Part shown: positions 25,766 to 35,567 of the stretch, in pieces | Position numbering within the stretch: the first letter of the stretch is position 1 | How the letters are laid out: each line of letters begins with the position of its first letter | NCBI RefSeq assembly: GCF_947331465.1 | Contig: NZ_CAMZOK010000002.1 | Span: 992,001-1,056,000 of the forward strand | Length of the DNA: 64,000 nucleotides | Direction: 5' to 3' | Source: Shimia sp. Alg240-R146 | GTDB lineage: Bacteria > Pseudomonadota > Alphaproteobacteria > Rhodobacterales > Rhodobacteraceae | Notes under the pieces: model-generated | Told to the model about the DNA's origin: nothing | Databases searched by the model: none | What the model saw: the letters and a program-made list of their open reading frames with translations, nothing else | Translations under genes and position numbers: made by a program

Positions 25766-26586
25766 ACCTCGGGCAACATAGCGCTGCGGACACTTTTTTC
25801 CGCGGCCTCTGCCAGGGCTTTGCGGCTGTCAAAATCCGCCACGCTCAGCTCTTCATGATAGACCACAACGACACGTCCTTGCCGGCGTGCCGCCAATGTC
25901 ACCAAAAGGTGCGGACCAAAGTCCATATCGCCCCACCAACCATAAAACCGAGCATCCTCGCCCGCGGGCGCGATATAGCGCACGGTCACGGGCTGGATGT
26001 GCATATCTTCATGTAGGCGTTGATCAAAGAAAGCGGCAAAAAGTGTTGATTTAAAAGGTAAAACTCTCTGTCCGTCGGTGCTTGTGCCTTCGGGAAAGAA
26101 CAACAACTTGTGCCCCGCCAACAGCCGGTCTTCGAACACTTTCTTTTGCGCCGCTGCCTCGCGGCGGTCGCGGTTGATGAACACGGTCCCAGTCGCCCGC
26201 GCCAGCCAGCCGATGCCAGGCCATTTGGCCACTTCGGCCTTGGACACGAAATAAAGGTTTTTGCGGGCGTTCAACGTAAAAATGTCCAACCAAGAGCTGT
26301 GATTTGACACCACTGCCCCGCGATGGGTCATCGGCGTGCCTTGCGAGGAAAACCCAATTCCCAGAATGTGGAACGCAGAGCGGCAGACAAACCGCGTGAT
26401 ATAGGGCGTCCAGGGACGGTGCAGCCCGAACAGCGGCGCCTCAAACATACGCACAGCAAGCAGCAACACGAGACAGCCAAAAACCAAGACGCCCAACGGC
26501 ACTCCGCGCAAAATCGCTCGCATCCAGCCGCCGAACCCCAAAGGTTTATGCGCCAGATACCCCTCCGGGCCTTCCCAGGTACTCAC
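25762..26586 (-). CDS. olsA: Lysophospholipid/lyso-ornithine lipid acyltransferase (OlsA-like, PlsC family)
   Basis: A 274-residue membrane-bound acyltransferase. A hydrophobic segment (GVLVFGCLVLLLAVRMF) is followed by the acyltransferase motifs VSNHSSWLDIF (NHxSxxD, with N for the more usual H noted only in context), FINRDRR, and FFPEGTSTDGQRVLPFKSTL (the EGTxS motif). Paired with olsB it would add the second fatty acid to lyso-ornithine lipid, forming phosphate-free ornithine lipids. Its start overlaps the olsB stop by 4 nt. Confidence 0.88.
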   Translation of the reverse strand: MSTWEGPEGYLAHKPLGFGGWMRAILRGVPLGVLVFGCLVLLLAVRMFEAPLFGLHRPWTPYITRFVCRSAFHILGIGFSSQGTPMTHRGAVVSNHSSWLDIFTLNARKNLYFVSKAEVAKWPGIGWLARATGTVFINRDRREAAAQKKVFEDRLLAGHKLLFFPEGTSTDGQRVLPFKSTLFAAFFDQRLHEDMHIQPVTVRYIAPAGEDARFYGWWGDMDFGPHLLVTLAARRQGRVVVVYHEELSVADFDSRKALAEAAEKSVRSAMLPEV

Positions 26587-27362
26587 GCGAGGCGCGCCTT
26601 GGTATAGAGTGCGCGGTTCTTTTCATTCATCCGGGCTGTGTCCAGTATCAGGCACACATCCGTCGTGTTGAACGCATGGTCCACAAACGCCCCCTCGCCT
26701 ACAAATCCCCCCAACCGCAGATATGCTTTGATCAATGCCGGCACTTCGAGCATCGCTGCGCGCCGGTCGATTTGATCCTCAGCCACCAAATCCATGCTCT
26801 GGAAATGCTGTGGTTGTGTGCGGGTGCGAATATCTTCAGGCGCAAGATGGCGAGTGTGCAGCAAAGACAGAGGTTGCTCCAAGGCCCCGACATCGGTGCC
26901 GTGAAAGCTGGCCACGCCAAACAGAATTTCGACATCATGCTCTGCAACATATGCTGCCAGCGCCGACCACAGGTGAAACATCGCGGTTCCGCCCCGATAC
27001 TCCGGCAACAGGCAAGACCGTCCAAGTTCCATCAACCTGCGGCCCGATGCTTTGAGCTTGCTGAGGTCGTATTCATCTTCAGAATAAAACTGCCCCATTT
27101 TGGCAGCCATGTCATGACGCAGCAGCCGATACACACCCACCACCTTGTCCAAAGCATCGCCCTCAAGCGCGCGATCAATCAGGATCATATGATCATAGAA
27201 CGGATCAAACTTGTCTTGCTCAAGCCGTGCGTCGTGATCGACCATCGCACCGCCGCCGCCCAGTTCTTCGACAAAGACCCGATACCGCAGTCTCTGAGCC
27301 GCACGCAGGTCATCGTCGGATTTGGCAAGTCTCACTTCAAAATCAGGGGTATGTGCGGTCAT
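26583..27362 (-). CDS. olsB: L-ornithine N-alpha-acyltransferase (OlsB-like)
   Basis: A 259-residue GNAT-fold enzyme of the OlsB/hemolysin-like family. It uses 3-hydroxyacyl-ACP to acylate the alpha-amino group of ornithine. Landmarks are LRYRVFVEELG near the start, DHMILIDRAL, VGVYRLLRHDMA, LMELGRSCLLPEYRGGTAMFHLWSAL, GVASFHGTD and VPALIKAYLRLGGFVGEGAFVDHAFNTTDVCLIL at the end. Adjacency to an olsA-like acyltransferase supports ornithine-lipid synthesis, an important phosphorus-free lipid in marine bacteria and fitting beside a Pho regulon, though no Pho box is visible here. Confidence 0.9.
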   Translation of the reverse strand: MTAHTPDFEVRLAKSDDDLRAAQRLRYRVFVEELGGGGAMVDHDARLEQDKFDPFYDHMILIDRALEGDALDKVVGVYRLLRHDMAAKMGQFYSEDEYDLSKLKASGRRLMELGRSCLLPEYRGGTAMFHLWSALAAYVAEHDVEILFGVASFHGTDVGALEQPLSLLHTRHLAPEDIRTRTQPQHFQSMDLVAEDQIDRRAAMLEVPALIKAYLRLGGFVGEGAFVDHAFNTTDVCLILDTARMNEKNRALYTKARLA

Positions 27363-27496
27363 CGTGCTGCTTTTGCGCCTCTCGTTGCCGCGGTTTTACG
27401 CACCGCACCGCTTTTAATCAACCAAGCTGGCGTAAATTGGAAAAAACCTGCCGGCGGTTGACGTTGTTCGACGCACGTGAACTTGATTTTAACCAA

Positions 27497-27679
27497 TTAA
27501 TCCTCAATTACCGGTAACAGCCCTACGTGACTGCCATTGATAACCACCTTGCCCGCCTCGCGGAAATTCACCGTGACTTTGCCGCCGATGTTGGACTGCA
27601 CCTGACCAACACCCCAACCAGGTTGGGTCGGATGTCTCACCAGCGCACCGGGTTCAAGAAAGGCGTTAAGGTCGTCCAT
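27497..27679 (-). CDS. DUF3553 domain-containing small protein
   Basis: A 60-residue protein from ATG 27679 (MDDLNAFLEPGALVRHPTQP). Longer in-frame starts would run into the divergent chpT-type gene. The sequence GALVRHPTQPGWGVGQVQSNIGGKVTVNFREAGKVVI is the DUF3553 core, related to the small barrel found near UvrD-type helicases. The function is unknown. Only about 20 bp separates the divergent starts. Confidence 0.85.
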   Translation of the reverse strand: MDDLNAFLEPGALVRHPTQPGWGVGQVQSNIGGKVTVNFREAGKVVINGSHVGLLPVIED

Positions 27680-27699
27680 TTTTAGTCCACGCATCAGGA

Positions 27700-28305
27700 G
27701 TGATGAGCATGACACATAAACCGGATCTGGCCGCATTGGTAGGCTCCCGCATCTGCCACGACCTGATTAGCCCTGTTGGCGCCATCAGCAACGGGATGGA
27801 ACTTATTGAACTTGCCGGGGCCGCCAATGGACCCGAGCTTGGATTGATCAGCGAAAGTGTGCAGAACGCCAACGCGAAAATTCGATTTTTTCGTGTTGCC
27901 TTTGGTCAGAGCTCCGGCGATCAGCAAGTAGGTGAGCAGGAAATTCTCACCATTCTGGACAATCTCGCCATTGGCGCGCGCATGATGGTTGACTGGACAG
28001 TGCAGGGACATGTCGAGCGCGCAGAGTTGCGTTTGGCGTTCCTCGGATTGCTCTGTTTTGAAAACGCCCTGCCCTTTGGTGGCGTGGTCAGTGTGCAATG
28101 CGAAGACGGCACGTGGCGCCTGACAGGGCAAAGCGAAAAGCTGCGGGTGGATGACGTCTTGTGGACCGCTGCGCAAACCGGCGATCTGCCCGAAGATCTT
28201 GCTCCTGCCAAAGTTCAATTTGGCCTCCTGCCCCATTCGGCACAGCAATCAGGTCGCAAAATCAGCGCCAGCTGGACCGAAACCCAGCTGAACCTGTCGT
28301 TTTAG
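27700..28305 (+). CDS. chpT: Histidine phosphotransferase ChpT-like
   Basis: A 201-residue protein. The N-terminal dimerisation helices carry the phospho-accepting His in GSRICHDLISPVGAISNGMEL. The C-terminal part is a degenerate ATPase-like fold (VQCEDGTWRLTGQSEKLRVDD). In Caulobacter and Rhodobacterales ChpT passes phosphate from CckA to CtrA and CpdR, controlling the cell cycle, motility or gene-transfer-agent expression. The start may be 27700 or the Met three codons later (27709). Confidence 0.85.
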   Translation: MMSMTHKPDLAALVGSRICHDLISPVGAISNGMELIELAGAANGPELGLISESVQNANAKIRFFRVAFGQSSGDQQVGEQEILTILDNLAIGARMMVDWTVQGHVERAELRLAFLGLLCFENALPFGGVVSVQCEDGTWRLTGQSEKLRVDDVLWTAAQTGDLPEDLAPAKVQFGLLPHSAQQSGRKISASWTETQLNLSF

Positions 28306-28311
28306 TCGGGC

Positions 28312-29577
28312 TTAGGCCCGCGTCGTCCCGTCACCGGTGACCAGATACTTGAAGCTTGTCAGCTGAGCGGCCCCAACAGGGCCGCGGGCGTGCATTTTGC
28401 CCGTGGCGATGCCGATTTCCGCGCCCATGCCAAATTCGCCACCATCGGCAAACTGTGTTGAGGCATTGTGCATCAAGATCGCGCTGTCTACGCGTTCAAA
28501 AAATCGCGCAACTGCCGCTTCATCTTCGGTGATGATGCAATCGGTGTGATCTGACCCAAACTGGCGGATATGTGCGATCGCCCCATCCACATCACCTACG
28601 ACTTTGGCGGCAATATCCATGTCGAGATATTCTTTGCCCCAATCCGCGTCGGTCGCAGCGACGGTGCCAGATATACCTTGCAGAGGACCGTCAGCGTGCA
28701 CCTTCACGCCTGCGTTGACCAGCATGGACACGACGTCAGACCCCAAAGTGTCAACCAGATCCTCGTGGATCAAAAGACACTCAGCGGCACCACAGATCCC
28801 AGTGCGCCGTGTCTTTGCGTTCAGGACAATCTCCATTGCTTTTTTTGGATCTGCGGCTTTGTCCAAATAGACATGAACTATACCTTCCAGATGCGCAAAC
28901 ACCGGCACGCGGGCTTCGCGTTGCACAAGCCCAACCAGCCCCTTTCCGCCACGAGGCACAATCACATCCACGTGGTCGGTCATTGTCAGCAGCGCCTGGA
29001 CGGCCGCGCGATCTCGGGTGGGCACCAGCTGAATCGCGCTCAACGGCAATCCGGCCGCGCGCAAACCCTCTACAAGGCAGGCATGGATTGCACCGGAACT
29101 GTGAAAACTCTCAGAGCCGCCGCGCAAAATAACCGCATTGCCGGATTTCAGGCACAGCGCACCGGCGTCTGCCGTCACATTGGGCCGGCTTTCATAGATC
29201 ACGCCGACCACGCCCAAAGGTGTGCGCACGCGACGGATATTCAGCCCAGTAGGACGGTCCCATTCTTCTAGGATTTCGCCCACAGGATCATTCTGCGCCG
29301 CAACAGCGCGCAACCCGTCTACAATGCCTTGAATGCGGCTCTCGTCCAGCATCAGACGGTCCATCATCGCATCCGAAAGACCCTTGTCGCGTCCAAATTC
29401 CAAATCCTTGGCATTGGCGGCAATTATGTCGGCGCGTTGAGCCCAGACCTCGTCTGCAGCAGCCTCAAGCGCCTTGCGCTTGGCCTCTGCCGGGGCAAAG
29501 GCCAATTCCGCTGCTGCGGCTTTGGCGTTCTGGCCAAGCTCGGTCATCAGGGCGGGGATATCTGCGATGTCGTTCAT
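28312..29577 (-). CDS. proA: Glutamate-5-semialdehyde dehydrogenase (gamma-glutamyl phosphate reductase)
   Basis: Second step of proline synthesis, NADPH-dependent reduction of gamma-glutamyl phosphate. It has 421 residues. Landmarks are [54 protein letters not shown] and the catalytic Cys in [19 protein letters not shown]. It ends with [22 protein letters not shown]. It lies 82 bp downstream of proB on the same strand. Confidence 0.97.
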   Translation of the reverse strand: MNDIADIPALMTELGQNAKAAAAELAFAPAEAKRKALEAAADEVWAQRADIIAANAKDLEFGRDKGLSDAMMDRLMLDESRIQGIVDGLRAVAAQNDPVGEILEEWDRPTGLNIRRVRTPLGVVGVIYESRPNVTADAGALCLKSGNAVILRGGSESFHSSGAIHACLVEGLRAAGLPLSAIQLVPTRDRAAVQALLTMTDHVDVIVPRGGKGLVGLVQREARVPVFAHLEGIVHVYLDKAADPKKAMEIVLNAKTRRTGICGAAECLLIHEDLVDTLGSDVVSMLVNAGVKVHADGPLQGISGTVAATDADWGKEYLDMDIAAKVVGDVDGAIAHIRQFGSDHTDCIITEDEAAVARFFERVDSAILMHNASTQFADGGEFGMGAEIGIATGKMHARGPVGAAQLTSFKYLVTGDGTTRA

Positions 29578-29659
29578 CAGACGGGTCCTTTGCGTTTCGC
29601 TTTTATGCTTTCGTTAAAAATTCAACTAGGTCGAGGCGGTAAGGATAGGTAGAGGCGGC

Positions 29660-31857
<2,198 letters not shown>

Positions 31858-32403
31858 TCAGGTTTCGGCCATCTTCAGAGAATAGGTCCACGTCGGCACG
31901 TTTGCATCGCGAGACACCGAAAAGCTCTCCGCGTCCCCAAGATATTCGAAGCCGCAGTTTGTCAGAACCCGCGCTGAAGCCGGGTTGTCCTGAAACACGC
32001 TGGCAAAAATCGAGATGCTGTCCAGCGGATTTGCGGCAATCAAAGTGCGTACGGCAGCAGAAGCAAGGCCGGTATTCCAGAACCCCGGACCGATCCAATA
32101 CCCGATTTCCACCAGGCCAGTGTCCACGCGCGTCAGTCCAATCAGCCCCATGACTTCGGCCTGACCATCCTGCGATCCGTCAATAGCCCAGACGTCTTCA
32201 ACCCGATCTTCAGATTGCGCACGCAAAATGAATGCTTCAGTGGCGCCGGGCGGCAGCGGATGTGGAATGGACGTGGTCATGCGTGCCACGTCCTCCTGCC
32301 CCGCATACATATCGATCAACCCTTGATCTGACCGCCGCAATGGACGCAGCACAAAACGCTCCGCTTCCATTACGGGCTGGTTCACGATGGTATCAAGTTT
32401 CAT
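31858..32403 (-). CDS. GNAT family N-acetyltransferase (RimJ/RimL-like)
   Basis: A 181-residue acetyltransferase. ATG 32403 is preceded by GAGGAGAG; the ten upstream in-frame codons are ignored. Landmarks are ERFVLRPLRRSDQGLIDMYAG, VMGLIGLTRVDTGLVEIGYWIGPGFWNTGLASAAV (acetyl-CoA site region) and VFQDNPASARVLTNCGFEYLG, typical of the Acetyltransf_3 subfamily that modifies ribosomal protein N-termini or small molecules. The substrate is unknown. It lies between the LysE gene and obgE. Confidence 0.9.
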   Translation of the reverse strand: MKLDTIVNQPVMEAERFVLRPLRRSDQGLIDMYAGQEDVARMTTSIPHPLPPGATEAFILRAQSEDRVEDVWAIDGSQDGQAEVMGLIGLTRVDTGLVEIGYWIGPGFWNTGLASAAVRTLIAANPLDSISIFASVFQDNPASARVLTNCGFEYLGDAESFSVSRDANVPTWTYSLKMAET

Positions 32404-32416
32404 ACCACTCTCCTCC

Positions 32417-33010
32417 TCAGAGTAATACAACAAGAACCGACAGGACGGTCAAAGCCGCCAGGGTCCTCATCAAATACCGCTCCGCAGGGCGTCCTGCGAC
32501 GAGCTGTGCGATCCGGTCTCCCCCATATGTCCAGATCGGGTGAAATATCGCCTGCGTTGCTAGCAGACAGATGGCTATCGTGGCGGTGGCTTGCAACGTT
32601 GGTGTGTCGGGGCTCACGAAACTGGTAAAACCTGTGACAATCATTGCCCAAGCTTTGGGGTTCAGTGGATGCACCCAAAGACCGGCCAGAAAACCCGGTG
32701 GTTTCTCTGACGCGCCGCTCTGCGGTGACAACCGCAAATTCGCAACTTTCCACGCCAACCAACAGATATATGCGACACTGGCCCATTTAAGGGCCTCAAA
32801 CAGCCACGGCAGCGTGTCCGCCAAAGCCATGAGGCCGAAACCGATGGGCCAAATAATCAATTGCTTGCCAAGTGCAACACCAGCCACAAATGGCAAAGCC
32901 GCGACAAAGCCAAATCGCGCACCCGTTGCCAACAACGCCATATTCGCCGGCCCAGGTGTACCCACCTGGCTCGCTGCAAAAACGGCAAATTGTGCAATGG
33001 CGACGCTCAT
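32417..33010 (-). CDS. LysE family amino-acid exporter
   Basis: A 197-residue inner-membrane protein with about six hydrophobic segments. The family motif GTPGPANMALLATGARFG lies near the N-terminus (residues about 16-33), and WVHPLNPKAWAMIVTGFTSFV in the middle corresponds to the conserved NPKA block. The start is ATG 33010 with GAGAGG upstream; a GTG one codon before is the alternative. It starts about 80 bp after rpmA, beyond its terminator. The substrate is not known. Confidence 0.9.
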   Translation of the reverse strand: MSVAIAQFAVFAASQVGTPGPANMALLATGARFGFVAALPFVAGVALGKQLIIWPIGFGLMALADTLPWLFEALKWASVAYICWLAWKVANLRLSPQSGASEKPPGFLAGLWVHPLNPKAWAMIVTGFTSFVSPDTPTLQATATIAICLLATQAIFHPIWTYGGDRIAQLVAGRPAERYLMRTLAALTVLSVLVVLL

Positions 33011-33034
33011 CACGCACCTCTCAACTCAAAAAGA

Positions 33035-33061
33035 AAAAGGGCCGGCTGTGTCAGCCGGCCC
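33035..33061 (-). terminator. Rho-independent terminator after rpmA
   Basis: A perfect 10-bp stem GGGCCGGCTG / CAGCCGGCCC with loop TGT, followed on the minus strand by TTTTTCTTTTT. It ends the rplU-rpmA transcript 31 bp after the stop. Confidence 0.9.
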
Positions 33062-33091
33062 CCTAAATGTCTCATTAACCTTAAGGTCGGC

Positions 33092-33361
33092 TTACTCAGC
33101 GGCCTCCGCCAGCGGGAGAACCGAAATAAAGGTGCGGCCCTTGAGGCCTTTGTGGAACTTCACGTTGCCGTCGGTGGTTGCAAAGATGGTGTGATCTTTG
33201 CCCATGCCAACGCCTTCGCCCGGCCACATCTTTGTGCCACGCTGACGCATGATGATGTTGCCAGAGATGACGCTTTCGCCACCGTATTTTTTCACGCCCA
33301 AACGGCGACCTGCGGAGTCGCGACCGTTACGGGAACTACCACCAGCTTTTTTATGTGCCAT
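33092..33361 (-). CDS. rpmA: 50S ribosomal protein L27
   Basis: An 89-residue large-subunit protein: [20 protein letters not shown], then [38 protein letters not shown], a full-length match to the family. It lies 23 bp after rplU, the universal pairing. Confidence 0.97.
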   Translation of the reverse strand: MAHKKAGGSSRNGRDSAGRRLGVKKYGGESVISGNIIMRQRGTKMWPGEGVGMGKDHTIFATTDGNVKFHKGLKGRTFISVLPLAEAAE

Positions 33362-33384
33362 ATCGTTAGTCTCCTATACTTCGC

Positions 33385-34035
33385 TTACTTCGCCAGCTCA
33401 GCTGCTTGTGCAACCCAGCCTTCGCGTTCGATGCGGCCTTTGAACGACAGTTTTTCGTCGAACTCGGCAATATCAGCTTCGCCCCATGCAGCGATCTGAG
33501 CAAATGTTGTTACGCCAGCGGCGAGCAACTTTTTCTCAAGTGCCGGACCAACGCCAGACAGCTTTTTCAGATCATCCGCGCCCGCAGGTGCTTCGGCTTT
33601 CGCTTCAGCTTTCTTCGGAGCGGCTTTCTTGGCAGCGGCTTTTTTCGGAGCAGCAGCGGCAACAGCCACAGCAGCAACGGAACCAGAACCGATCGCGGCT
33701 TTGACGCCGGACTTATCAGCACCAGATGCCAGAATGTCGGTGATGCGAACCAGTGTCAGTTTCTGACGGTGGCCCACGGTACGCTTGGAGCTGTGCTTAC
33801 GACGACGCTTCACGAACTTGATCAGCTTTTCGCCTTTGATCTGGTCGATCACGTCGGCCTGCACGGCAGCGCCATCAACGAAAGGTGCGCCAACAACGGT
33901 TTTGTCACCGCCAACCATCAGCACGTCGTTGAATTGAATTTTTTCGCCAGCGTCTGCAGCCAGTTTTTCGACACGCAGGACGTCGCCTGCCTGTACTTTA
34001 TACTGTTTGCCGCCGGTCTTGAGGACTGCGAACAT
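33385..34035 (-). CDS. rplU: 50S ribosomal protein L21 with C-terminal helix-hairpin-helix extension
   Basis: Residues 1-103 are a normal L21 (MFAVLKTGGKQYKVQAGDVL ... KRRRKHSSKRTVGHRQKLTLVRI). It continues to 216 residues through an Ala/Lys/Pro linker (PKKAAAKKAAPKKAEAKAEAP) into a module with DDLKKLSGVGPALEKKLLAAGVTTFAQIAAWGEADIAEFDEKL, a helix-hairpin-helix like those in nucleic-acid-binding proteins. The fusion is full length with no frameshift. Similar tails are seen in Rhodobacterales. Its role on the ribosome is unknown to me. Confidence 0.95.
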   Translation of the reverse strand: MFAVLKTGGKQYKVQAGDVLRVEKLAADAGEKIQFNDVLMVGGDKTVVGAPFVDGAAVQADVIDQIKGEKLIKFVKRRRKHSSKRTVGHRQKLTLVRITDILASGADKSGVKAAIGSGSVAAVAVAAAAPKKAAAKKAAPKKAEAKAEAPAGADDLKKLSGVGPALEKKLLAAGVTTFAQIAAWGEADIAEFDEKLSFKGRIEREGWVAQAAELAK

Positions 34036-34271
34036 GTCCTATTTCCTTCGATCTCTCCGCATTCTGTGGCCCCTTTGCCTTTCGGCTCCGGTGTTTTGGC
34101 TAAGCCGCCTCGAACAGCGCGCCCTTTTCGGGCTGTGTGTCAACAAAAACGCGGCGCAAAGAACAAACCTCACGCCGGATGCGGGCTTATCCGTTGGTTT
34201 TCAGGGCAAGTCAAGCCTTAAACGCGGGTTTTCGCTGCAGCCTCGCGGACCATTAAAATGCTCTGCGCGCC

Positions 34272-35153
34272 TCACAGCTCCTGTTGCGGCTGTATCTGTC
34301 CCATCGCAATTGCCAAGGCTTCAAAGCGGTTGGACATGACTTCAAAATGCACGGCATTCATCAACTCATAAAGCTGCATCATCATCGGGTCTTCCAATGC
34401 CTCGGTATACGCAGTCAGCTCCTCCAGCGAAAAGGACTGATATGTATAAGCTGCATTGCGCAACGCGGACTGCTCGCGCTCCTGCGCAAACTCTTCTGCG
34501 CTTTCCCGAAGCATAGACCTCAGCCCGTCTTCATCTGTGCGCAACTCAACGACCCCGGCATATGACGCCGCAAGAATAAAGCGCACCTGAATTTCGGCGA
34601 CGGCTTGTGAGCCGATGTCCTGCGGATCGATGGCCACGTCCATTCTCTGAAAGAGCGCTACTCTCTGATCGCCCTCTTCGCCCCAGTTCCGCAGCAGCCG
34701 GTCTCCCTCGGCGGCCTTTTCATCGTCATCGGCCAAATGAGACGCGTTCTCGACCTCTACCAACCTTTGCCCCAGTTCCGACGCATAAAACGCCGCACCG
34801 TGCGCCAATACATCGTCGCTTAGCGTGGCTTCCAATATATCCGTAGCGCGGGTTTGCATCAGTTCCCTGTCGAACACTTTCTTTGACAACAACGTCCATT
34901 CCAACCCAAACGCATCTTCTTCCAATCCGAGCATCAAAGGTGCTGTGCTGGCCGAAAGAGCAATGGAGTCGATGGCGACGTCAAATCCGGTCACCTGAAG
35001 AAAAGCTTTGACTTTGTCGCGCTCCGCAGCCCGAGATGGTCCGGTACACAGCAGAACAGCAATAAACGCAGCCACAAATGCGCCCCACAGGATATGAGAG
35101 AATGGCATTGGTTGGCGAAACGGGACGGCGCGGGCCTGAACAGAACATGACAT
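34272..35153 (-). CDS. DUF2059 domain-containing secreted protein
   Basis: Up to 293 residues; the Met at 35108 (MPFSHILWGAF) is an alternative start that gives a cleaner signal peptide (FVAAFIAVLLCTGPSRAAE). The mature protein is all-helical and contains two DUF2059-like repeats: HGAAFYASELGQRLVEVENASH and YTYQSFSLEELTAYTEALEDPMMMQLYELMNA. DUF2059 proteins are periplasmic and uncharacterised. It ends about 235 bp upstream of rplU. Confidence 0.85.
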   Translation of the reverse strand: MSCSVQARAVPFRQPMPFSHILWGAFVAAFIAVLLCTGPSRAAERDKVKAFLQVTGFDVAIDSIALSASTAPLMLGLEEDAFGLEWTLLSKKVFDRELMQTRATDILEATLSDDVLAHGAAFYASELGQRLVEVENASHLADDDEKAAEGDRLLRNWGEEGDQRVALFQRMDVAIDPQDIGSQAVAEIQVRFILAASYAGVVELRTDEDGLRSMLRESAEEFAQEREQSALRNAAYTYQSFSLEELTAYTEALEDPMMMQLYELMNAVHFEVMSNRFEALAIAMGQIQPQQEL

Positions 35154-35252
35154 TCTTCAACGCTAGAACATTTACCCGGCAAAACAATGCAAAAGCCGCT
35201 TGCAGGCGATCACGAAGTTGATTAAACGCCTCCCTCACCAAGACCCTACCGC

Positions 35253-35342
35253 GGAGAGGTGCCGGAGTGGTCGAACGGGGCGGTCTCGAAAACCGTTGTC
35301 CCTTCACGGGGACCCAGGGTTCGAATCCCTGTCTCTCCGCCA
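35253..35342 (+). tRNA. tRNA-Ser (anticodon CGA)
   Basis: A 90-nt serine-type tRNA with a long variable arm (GTCCCTTCACGGGGAC). The acceptor stem GGAGAGG / TCTCTCC has a terminal G-U pair. The anticodon loop CTCGAAA gives CGA, which reads UCG. The T-arm is CAGGGTTCGAATCCCTG. The CCA is encoded (35340-35342). It lies divergent from the DUF2059 gene and is the only tRNA seen in the window. Confidence 0.97.
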
Positions 35343-35380
35343 TAAAATCAATGACTTAAAAGAGAAACTCTTGACTTTCG

Positions 35381-35400
35381 AAGGGCAAAACTACGCCCTT
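35381..35400 (+). terminator. Weak hairpin after tRNA-Ser
   Basis: AAGGGC pairs with GCCCTT around an 8-nt loop, 39 bp after the tRNA. The following bases are only moderately T-rich. It may end the tRNA transcript. Nothing else is visible between here and 35567. Confidence 0.4.
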
Positions 35401-35567
35401 TACTTTCGTTTCGCTTTAAATTGGGTCGCTATCTCATCGGCGTTTTTGCGAAGCGGATATGCTGAATACGCGCCGCGCCTTAGACTTTCACTTATCGCCT
35501 GACATCGATTGGGTGGTCAGCGACATCCGTGTGGAGGCGAATTTGTGCCAATCCCATTTCTGTACAA

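Noticed and set aside
34272-35153. Gene linked functionally to the tRNA or giant protein
   Set aside because: It is an ordinary DUF2059 gene on the opposite side of the tRNA with no sign of shared regulation.
35253-35342. tRNA-Ser as an integration site for an island carrying the giant gene
   Set aside because: No second copy of the tRNA 3' end, no integrase and no mobility genes were found in the window. The giant gene's codon use does not look obviously foreign by eye.
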